From assembly GCA_016844285.1 (NCBI GenBank), contig JAENIS010000056.1:1-9810 (forward strand): a DNA stretch of 9,810 nucleotides, written 5' to 3'. The DNA is from Dehalococcoidales bacterium. GTDB lineage: Bacteria > Chloroflexota > Dehalococcoidia > Dehalococcoidales > UBA2162. This document shows, in pieces, positions 1 through 4,692 of the stretch (within the stretch, counting starts at the first letter, position 1; every line of letters starts with the position of its first letter). Under the pieces are notes generated by a model. It was not told where the DNA came from. It was given only the letters and a program-made list of their open reading frames with translations, and made no database searches. The translations under genes and the position numbers were made by a program.

Positions 1-82
1 GCACTTTAGTGCAAAATACACCACTGGCATCAGTCAAATCAAGAACCCGATAGGGTGACAGTGGCGCTCGCTCTTTGTCCAT
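1..82 (-). CDS. CaiB/BaiF family (family III) CoA-transferase, N-terminal fragment
   Basis: The first 27 codons of a gene that runs off the left edge. The translation begins MDKERAPLSPYRVLDLTD and continues ASGVFCTKV. The LSPYRVLDLTD stretch followed by a small-residue segment is the typical start of CaiB/BaiF (family III) CoA-transferases, in which the first beta strand leads to the 'LADLGADVIKIE' region that would lie just outside the window. Family members move CoA between an acyl-CoA and a carboxylic acid in the cytoplasm, and the catalytic Asp lies further downstream and is not visible. The ATG at 80-82 has a strong ribosome binding site, AGGGGG at 89-94, six bases upstream. The gene is on the same strand as, and 252 bp downstream of, a solute-binding lipoprotein, but a large palindromic element lies between them, so co-transcription is uncertain. 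The family call rests on a short stretch; the substrate cannot be told. Confidence 0.72.
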   Translation of the reverse strand, partial: MDKERAPLSPYRVLDLTDASGVFCTKV

Positions 83-135
83 CTTTATCCCCCTGCTAGT
101 ATTCAGTAACACTTGTAGTTGTGCTGCCGCTATTG

Positions 136-238
136 GTCGTTGCGAGACCATTCCCGACTCAAGTCGGAAGGCGCAGCAATCTGGGTGGGGAGAGTCTCCC
201 CACCCAGATTGCTGCGCCGCTTCGCTCCTCGCAAAGAC
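136..238. repeat. Palindromic intergenic element with TTGCGAG ends and a perfect 24-bp inverted repeat
   Basis: The outer ends are an imperfect inverted pair: GTCGTTGCGAG (136-146) against CTCGCAAAGAC (228-238), 10 of 11 pairing. Inside, 170-193 and 195-218 are perfect 24-bp reverse complements around a single central G at 194. The arms contain GCGCAGCAATCTGGGTGGGG. A small extra stem, CCGACT-CA-AGTCGG, lies at 154-167. The 'TTGCGAG ... GCAATCT ... GCTTCGCTCCTCGCAA' composition resembles short non-coding palindromic repeats that I recall as dispersed between genes in many bacterial genomes. It codes for nothing evident. It could fold as a very stable hairpin in the transcript running from the solute-binding protein gene toward the CoA-transferase gene, stopping transcription or protecting the 3' end, but there is no U-tract. 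Confidence 0.85.
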
Positions 239-276
239 AACGTGTAGTAACGCACCCGCTATGGATAACGCTCCAG

Positions 277-300
277 TTCACTTCTTGAGCGAAAAGTGAA
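277..300. repeat. Short inverted repeat downstream of the solute-binding protein gene
   Basis: TTCACTT (277-283) and AAGTGAA (294-300) form a 7-bp stem with a 10-nt loop, 35 bp beyond the stop codon of the minus-strand solute-binding protein gene. No T-rich run follows on either strand, so it is not a standard intrinsic terminator. It may simply be a 3'-end hairpin. Confidence 0.4.
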
Positions 301-334
301 GTGTTACACTCTGCTAGATATACGCACTCTCTAT

Positions 335-2017
335 TTATTTACCCGTATGTTTGGCTAAGGCAGCATGTAAGGGAAGCCTGAAGCCAGGGCTTGGCAAAGT
401 GATGTCTACGCGCGGTCCCATGATACACATGTACGGGACTTCGCCCAACATTAAAGCCGTATAGCTATCCGTAGTTATTTTGAGGCCTTTTGCCAGCAGT
501 TCCCTTCTTTTTTCTGTATCTGTCTCAGTAGAGGCATCCATGATTAACTTATCCATTTCAGGCATTGCCCGGCTAAATAGGCCCCGTTGAGCAGAGGTAT
601 GCCAACCACTGTATAGACTCCTCCAGGTCATGCCGTCCACACCCTTAGAACTCGTCCATGCCTGTCCCCATATCTCTGGCGCGGGCGACGCCCCGGTCCA
701 TCTGTTGAACGCGATGGAGTCGATAACAACTACCTCTGCTTTGACACCTATCCTTGCCCAGTAAGCCTGGATGACCTCAGCTAGCTTGGGTAAATAAGAA
801 GCGCCGGCGGCAAAGCTGGTATACAACTTCATGCTAAAGCCATCCGCATAGCCAGCCTCTTTGAGCAGCCTCTTTGCTTCTACAGGGTCATAGCGATAAA
901 TTTTGGCGGCATACTCTCTCCAGTAAGGAATATCAATATCGGGTGCATTTAGTGAAATCAGTCCTGGCATGACCGGGCCAAGCCTTCCGTAGAAGAAGGT
1001 TTTCCCGAGCTCATCCCGGTTGATTGCTAAAGAAAGCGCCTGGCGTACCCTGACATCGGCAGCCGGTATGCCAGCGGCTTTAGTTTCATAAGTTCCATAG
1101 ATACCGACCCAGGGCTTTTCCTGGCTAATTATGTCGGTCTTGAAGCCAGCCCTCTCTAAATCCACCGCACTTTCGATGCCCACATCAATCAAATCCACTT
1201 GCCCCGTCTTCAAAGAGGCTACTCGAGTCTGTTCCTCCGGTATCTTGATGATGGTAAGCTTCTTGAATGCTGGTACTTGCCGCCAGTGCTTGTCTACTGC
1301 CTCGTATTCTATCATGTCGCCAAGGACCTGACGGACAAACTTGAAAGCACCACTCCCTACCTGGTGACGCTGGAAGTATTCCAGTCCAACTCGTTCAAAG
1401 TAAGCTTTGGGCCATACCAGTCCTGCCGATGGGGTATACCAGGAATTAAGAAAGGGATAGTAAGGCTGCTTGCCTTTGGTAAAGATGCGGATAGTATAGT
1501 CATCAACTATCTCAACGCGCTCAGTGGCGAGACGTATCTCACTGATTCTATTCGCTGCTGACATGTATTGCTCAATAGTGAATTTCATGTCCTTGGCGGT
1601 AAGGTCATCACCATTATGGAACTTAACCCCTTTGCGGATGTAATAAATCCATGACAGGCCATCAGGAGCAATCTCCCATTTCTCGACTAGATTCGGCACC
1701 AGGGATCCGTTATCTAATCCAAACATGAACTCAATATGCGGAGCTTCTTGAGGCTGACTGATTGTCATCGTTAGCGGGTCAAAAACTTCTACAATCAAGG
1801 ATATCGCGATGACTAAATTACCGTAGGCCCCGGTTGGGGTGGGAGTCGGTGTGGGAAGTGGTGTAGGTGATGGTACTGGCGCGGGTGTAGGTGATGGTAC
1901 TGGCGCTGGCGCGGGTGTGGGTGTGGGGGCAGGTGCCGCCCCGGCACAACCGGCCAACAGTAAGACGAGAACTAGCCCCAAAACCGCCACTAACTCCACT
2001 TGCTTTGGTATCCTCAT
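335..2017 (-). CDS. Family-5 ABC transporter solute-binding lipoprotein (peptide/nickel/opine type), copy 1
   Basis: A 560-residue extracytoplasmic binding protein of the SBP_bac_5 family. It should capture a solute at the outer face of the membrane and hand it to an ABC permease. A signal peptide (MRIPKQ, then a Leu/Val core) ends in lipobox LAGC with Cys24 as the lipidated residue. A Pro/Ala/Thr/Ser linker (about 28-62) tethers the domain. Family hallmarks are GVKFHNGDDLTAKD (130-143), the LKTGQVDLIDVG segment (269-280), VRQALSLAINRDEL (324-337) and YDPVEAKRLLKEAGY (376-390). The length fits the family. I chose the ATG at 2017 because AAGGAGG (2024-2030) sits six bases upstream and the signal peptide begins there; the frame stays open to a TTG at 2062 without a comparable signal. 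No permease or ATPase gene is adjacent; a CaiB/BaiF CoA-transferase gene follows. The substrate is unknown, and peptides are only the family default. Confidence 0.93.
   Translation of the reverse strand: MRIPKQVELVAVLGLVLVLLLAGCAGAAPAPTPTPAPAPVPSPTPAPVPSPTPLPTPTPTPTGAYGNLVIAISLIVEVFDPLTMTISQPQEAPHIEFMFGLDNGSLVPNLVEKWEIAPDGLSWIYYIRKGVKFHNGDDLTAKDMKFTIEQYMSAANRISEIRLATERVEIVDDYTIRIFTKGKQPYYPFLNSWYTPSAGLVWPKAYFERVGLEYFQRHQVGSGAFKFVRQVLGDMIEYEAVDKHWRQVPAFKKLTIIKIPEEQTRVASLKTGQVDLIDVGIESAVDLERAGFKTDIISQEKPWVGIYGTYETKAAGIPAADVRVRQALSLAINRDELGKTFFYGRLGPVMPGLISLNAPDIDIPYWREYAAKIYRYDPVEAKRLLKEAGYADGFSMKLYTSFAAGASYLPKLAEVIQAYWARIGVKAEVVVIDSIAFNRWTGASPAPEIWGQAWTSSKGVDGMTWRSLYSGWHTSAQRGLFSRAMPEMDKLIMDASTETDTEKRRELLAKGLKITTDSYTALMLGEVPYMCIMGPRVDITLPSPGFRLPLHAALAKHTGK
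1861..1908 (-). repeat. 24-bp tandem duplication coding for the proline-rich linker
   Basis: Two adjacent 24-bp units (1861-1884 and 1885-1908) differ at one base. They encode the repeated octapeptide PAPVPSPT in the linker after the lipobox of the solute-binding protein. The unit is a multiple of three, so copy-number change by slippage would lengthen or shorten the membrane tether without shifting the frame. Confidence 0.8.
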
Positions 2018-2185
2018 CTCTGTCCTCCTTAGCCTTTTATTTCCGGTAGTTTGGGTCACCAATGCAAAACGAGACTGAAAGCTTTCTTGTTTTTATCATG
2101 CCTAGAAAATGCAGGTCAATGAATAATGTACATCTCCTACTGTGCTGCTTTGGTCAATTCTTCTAAGCGAAACACAGAGATACCC
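2018..2185 (-). promoter_or_regulatory. Long conserved 5' leader of solute-binding protein copy 1
   Basis: Roughly 160 nt of untranslated leader between the predicted promoter and the start codon. It aligns along its length with the leader of the second solute-binding protein gene (7810-7980). The best-kept blocks are AGGAGAT, CATG followed by AAAAACA, GTTTTGCATTG, TGACCCAAACT and AAGGAGGACAG. Spacing between blocks differs by only a few bases. No recognised riboswitch class was identified by eye. Confidence 0.6.
2024..2030 (-). promoter_or_regulatory. Ribosome binding site deciding the start of solute-binding protein copy 1
   Basis: AAGGAGG on the minus strand, six bases before the ATG at 2017. 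The same AAGGAGGACAG context is found before the paralogous gene on the right, which supports placing both starts at MRI rather than at the upstream TTG codons. Confidence 0.9.
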
Positions 2186-2214
2186 ACTCTAACACTTCAA
2201 ACCTGGTTTGTCAA
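2186..2214 (-). promoter_or_regulatory. Predicted sigma-70 type promoter of solute-binding protein copy 1
   Basis: TTGACA at 2209-2214 and TAGAGT at 2186-2191 on the minus strand, separated by 17 bases. The -35 is the consensus and the -10 matches four of six positions. The whole stretch from GATTGACA through the -10 matches the region before the paralogous gene at 26 of 31 positions, with identical spacing. Transcription would start near 2179. Confidence 0.6.
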
Positions 2215-2216
2215 TC

Positions 2217-2246
2217 AGGGTAGGGGTTGTTGGGGTAGGGGTTGTT
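2217..2246 (+). repeat. 15-bp tandem repeat forming a G-quadruplex-type motif
   Basis: Two 15-bp units (2217-2231 and 2232-2246) differ at one base; the unit is GGGGTAGGGGTTGTT. Together they give four G-runs on the plus strand (2218-2220, 2223-2226, 2232-2235, 2238-2241) separated by 2, 5 and 2 bases, which meets the usual G-quadruplex pattern. The tract lies immediately upstream of the -35 box of the leftward gene and about 20 bp before the start of the rightward MBL-fold gene. Confidence 0.7.
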
Positions 2247-2264
2247 TGCGCAGGGTTGTAAAGA

Positions 2265-3104
2265 ATGCGGTTATCCTCTATATTTAACTTAGCCATGGCA
2301 GACAGGACAACATCAGGCGATACCATCACCTTTCTGGGAACCGGCGGTGCCCGGTTTATGATTATCAGCCAGCTTCTGGCCTCAGGGGGCTTATGGCTCA
2401 ATCTGGGTGGTACGGAGATACTTCTTGACCCCGGTCCGGGTTGTATTGTTCATTCTACCAGGAGCAAATTGAGAGCAGAAAAGCTCAGCGCTATCATCGT
2501 CTCACACCGCCATCTCGACCATTCGGCTGATGTCAATATCATGGTTGAGGCGATGACCGAGGGTGGGATGAGGCGGCGTGGCTGGCTCTTCGCCCCGGTG
2601 GATGCCCTTGAAACTGACCCAATCATCTTTGCCTATCTCAGAAGACGTCTTGAGGGCGTTGGGGTTTTAGAAGAAGGCAAGGCTTACTCGGTCGGTAATG
2701 TCTCTTTCACGACGCCGCTTCGCCACATACACTCGGTAGAAACCTACGGCGTGGTCTTTAAGACCGGCAAATATACCTTCTCTTATATTAGCGATACCCG
2801 CTACTTTGATGGCTTGTGTCAGCACTATGGTGGTGAGCTGCTCATCATCAATGTGGCTTTTTTTGAGCCTCACCCCTTTAGTGATAACCCGCTAATGCCG
2901 GTTGACCATCTCTCCGTGCCCGATGCCGAGCATATTATTACGGAATTGCAGCCTAAGGTAGCCATCCTGACTCATTTTGGCATGGGCATGTGGCGGGCCA
3001 AACCGCAGCAGATAGCCGAGAAGCTATCGCAGCAGACCGGGGTCAAGGTGATTGCGGCACAGGACGGCATGAAATTCGATTTGGCGGAGCTGGACGAAGG
3101 CTAG
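2265..3104 (+). CDS. MBL-fold metallohydrolase (RNase Z/beta-lactamase-like superfamily)
   Basis: A 279-residue cytoplasmic protein of the metallo-beta-lactamase fold. After a short tail it enters the fold with ITFLGTGGARFM (21-32) and LLDPGPG (53-59). The metal-binding motif HRHLDH (His81, His83, Asp85, His86) is intact. Other likely ligands or active-site residues are His154/His156 in RHIHS, Asp177 in SDTRY, His215 in VDHLS and His237 in LTHFG. The set resembles the RNase Z/UlaG-like branch, which hydrolyses phosphodiesters, lactones or similar bonds with two metal ions. There is no signal peptide. The start is uncertain: the ATG at 2265 follows a stop in frame and has only a weak AGGG (2252-2255), while Met11 (ATG at 2295) has no ribosome binding site. 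It is divergent from the solute-binding protein gene and convergent with the next gene, so probably monocistronic. The substrate is unknown. Confidence 0.9.
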   Translation: MRLSSIFNLAMADRTTSGDTITFLGTGGARFMIISQLLASGGLWLNLGGTEILLDPGPGCIVHSTRSKLRAEKLSAIIVSHRHLDHSADVNIMVEAMTEGGMRRRGWLFAPVDALETDPIIFAYLRRRLEGVGVLEEGKAYSVGNVSFTTPLRHIHSVETYGVVFKTGKYTFSYISDTRYFDGLCQHYGGELLIINVAFFEPHPFSDNPLMPVDHLSVPDAEHIITELQPKVAILTHFGMGMWRAKPQQIAEKLSQQTGVKVIAAQDGMKFDLAELDEG

Positions 3105-3124
3105 AGTAGTAGCCCTCTCTCTTT
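3099..3124 (+). terminator. Possible weak terminator of the MBL-fold gene
   Basis: GGCTA (3099-3103) and TAGCC (3110-3114) form a 5-bp stem over a 6-nt loop that includes the last base of the stop codon, followed by a pyrimidine run ending in TTTT (3115-3124). The stem is short, so this is a weak candidate. Confidence 0.3.
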
Positions 3125-3169
3125 TACTTGCTAAGTGTCCCATAATAGTCTGCATACGTTCCATAACTG

Positions 3170-3195
3170 TCATTCCAGCGTAGGCTGGAATCCAG
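3170..3195. repeat. GTCATTCC-type hairpin repeat between convergent genes
   Basis: ATTCCAGC (3172-3179) pairs perfectly with GCTGGAAT (3184-3191) over a GTAG loop, flanked by TGTC on the left and CCAG on the right. This resembles a short dispersed intergenic palindrome ('GTCATTCC ... GGAATCCAG') that I recall from many bacterial genomes. It sits between the 3' ends of two convergent genes, where a hairpin could slow or end transcription from both sides, but neither strand has a clear U-tract. Confidence 0.7.
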
Positions 3196-3212
3196 AGGCA
3201 TGGTGGTTGACA

Positions 3213-4349
3213 CTAGGTATCAAACCACTCGGTATGGCTTTCATCAAAAAGAACGCCGTCAAGCGCTATCTGTATTATTACACGCGTATGCTCACCAAAA
3301 GGAATCCTTAGATTTAATTTGACTGTAGCTTGCTGGCCAACTCCTAATGTAAACGGTTCACTTTTTTGAGAATTCCAAACCATTTCTCCACCTGCGTCAA
3401 AACCCGTAAAAACAGTTATATTATTAGCCGTGGCAGTGCCAAGATTGGATATTCTCACATCGACTTCGGCAAAATACCCGTTGCCTTTCATACTTCCATC
3501 ATGTGTCAGTATGGGAACGGGAATCATCGGGTAAATAGAGGCAGAAGCATTCTTATATTCGTCTGGCAGTACACCAATTCCCCAGTTATCGCCAGTTGTC
3601 TCTATGTAATAATACTTGCTGCCCTTATACTCCCAATATGTACCATATAGACTTTCACCACCCTTTACCCCCACCCCAACATGCTTGGGAAGTACTATCA
3701 GGACTACTCCGTAACCCATTTTATCGATTATTGAGGCCAATAAGATTGATGTATCCTCGCAATCACCACCATTATCTATCAGCGTTTCAAGTGGATACCT
3801 TGGGTATTCATCGTAAGGGGTAGTCACAGAGTCGACTGTGTAAGGGAGGCTTTGGACAAAAGCAGAGGCAAACTCTATCGTCTGATACTCAGTATAACCT
3901 TCTTGTTGTGCAGCATTCTTTATCTTTTCAACTAGCATGTCAATATAGGGGTCATCTAAGGGATGAGTAACGTAAACAGAGTAATTCGTGGTTGGAGGTC
4001 TTGGTAGTTTTTGGTAATATTTGTATAATGAAAGCGGTATCTTCATCTCCCAGTGCCATGTACCCCGGTAAGTCCAGGAATAGTTTGCCGAAATCGATTC
4101 TGTCGATTGAGTAACTCCACCTATTGCTGTTGGTAAGCTTACCCTCGGTGCTGGGAGTTCTTTTGAAGATATTGGTTCAGGTACAGGCGCTGTCGGAGTT
4201 ACCGGTGATACTTGAGGCGAAATCGATGGGATTGGCTCAGGAGATGTAATTGTATTTGGTGGTGTGAGTAAACCACAGGCACTAATACCAATAATAACCA
4301 TAGCTGTCCAGAAAACTATAGCTCCGCTAGTCTTCAAACAGCTTTTCAT
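3213..4349 (-). CDS. Lipoprotein with transglutaminase-like cysteine-protease fold domain
   Basis: A 378-residue secreted lipoprotein. The signal peptide ends in lipobox ISAC with Cys25 as the lipid anchor. A Pro/Ser/Thr linker (about 30-68) leads to a transglutaminase-like core at about 130-255. The likely triad is Cys197 in GGDCEDTS, His223 in LPKHVGVGV and Glu250 in YYYIETT; the third position is Asp in many family members. The C-terminal part (about 288-376) has the pattern of an Ig-like adhesive domain of the CARDB kind, with VRISNLGTATANNITV. Related bacterial and archaeal proteins are thought to be extracellular proteases or amide-forming enzymes; no specific substrate is known for this one. 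The ATG is preceded by AAAGAGGA (4359-4366) at nine bases, and a consensus-like promoter lies just upstream. It converges with the MBL-fold gene, and 343 bp separate it from the pump gene behind it, so it is probably transcribed alone. Confidence 0.87.
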   Translation of the reverse strand: MKSCLKTSGAIVFWTAMVIIGISACGLLTPPNTITSPEPIPSISPQVSPVTPTAPVPEPISSKELPAPRVSLPTAIGGVTQSTESISANYSWTYRGTWHWEMKIPLSLYKYYQKLPRPPTTNYSVYVTHPLDDPYIDMLVEKIKNAAQQEGYTEYQTIEFASAFVQSLPYTVDSVTTPYDEYPRYPLETLIDNGGDCEDTSILLASIIDKMGYGVVLIVLPKHVGVGVKGGESLYGTYWEYKGSKYYYIETTGDNWGIGVLPDEYKNASASIYPMIPVPILTHDGSMKGNGYFAEVDVRISNLGTATANNITVFTGFDAGGEMVWNSQKSEPFTLGVGQQATVKLNLRIPFGEHTRVIIQIALDGVLFDESHTEWFDT

Positions 4350-4692
4350 TACAACAAGTCCTCTTTATCAAATGTTTATTTATAGTTAGTAATTATATGT
4401 TTTGTGATAATAGTTTTGTCAATTAGCGAAAGTAGGGTTCCATCCGGTTTCGGTTGGTATTATTATATGCGGTTGAATTCTACACCACGGAAGCTTTGTA
4501 TCCCGCTAATGAAGGAACCTCTGACCACGTAATAGCTTCATTTGTAATAGATTTATAAACCTGATCCACTGATGATAACAAACGAGTTCAGTTACATTCC
4601 CCTGAATTGGCAACCAGGCGTCACGTTCTAGTAAATAGTTGAGTAAGCTTCATCACACAAAGCAAAACGTGGGATACAGCCATCCGGGGCAA
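4350..4692. other. Intergenic region between the cation pump and the lipoprotein gene
   Basis: A 343-bp, AT-rich gap between two minus-strand genes. Apart from the ribosome binding site and promoter of the lipoprotein gene (4359-4422), I see no gene, RNA, strong hairpin or repeat. No intrinsic terminator is visible after the pump gene, which ends with TAG at 4693-4695. Confidence 0.6.
4392..4422 (-). promoter_or_regulatory. Consensus -35/-10 promoter of the transglutaminase-like lipoprotein gene
   Basis: On the minus strand, TTGACA (4417-4422) and TATAAT (4392-4397) both match the sigma-70 consensus exactly, with a 19-base spacer, two longer than optimal. The predicted start near 4385 gives a leader of about 35 nt that contains the ribosome binding site. 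The area is AT-rich, which fits a promoter. Confidence 0.65.

Noticed and set aside
75..299. Plus-strand 74-codon open frame over the left palindromic element
   Set aside because: It runs through the perfect inverted repeat, has no ribosome binding site or family resemblance, and overlaps the start of the CoA-transferase gene.
1861..1908. CRISPR-like direct repeat
   Set aside because: The two units are immediately adjacent without spacers and encode an in-frame proline-rich linker.
2018..2062. N-terminal extension of solute-binding protein copy 1 to a TTG at 2062 (and likewise copy 2 back to 7927)
   Set aside because: The extended frames encode similar residues (VTQT, RRT, MRI), but this follows from conservation of the leader DNA. 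The ATG codons at 2017 and 7981 have strong AAGGAGG sites and begin proper signal peptides; an extension would bury the signal peptide behind charged residues.
1839..2078. Plus-strand Gly/Val-rich open frame opposite the lipoprotein linker
   Set aside because: The Gly-Val-Gly pattern is only the reverse complement of the Pro/Ala/Thr codons of the linker; the mirror effect is seen opposite copy 2 at 7920-8141.
2117..2134. Mini-ORF in the leader of copy 1 (ATG TAC ATT ATT CAT TGA on the minus strand)
   Set aside because: The AGGAG lies too close to the ATG to serve as its ribosome binding site, and the aligned position in the other leader reads ATTTGTAA, so the reading frame is not conserved.
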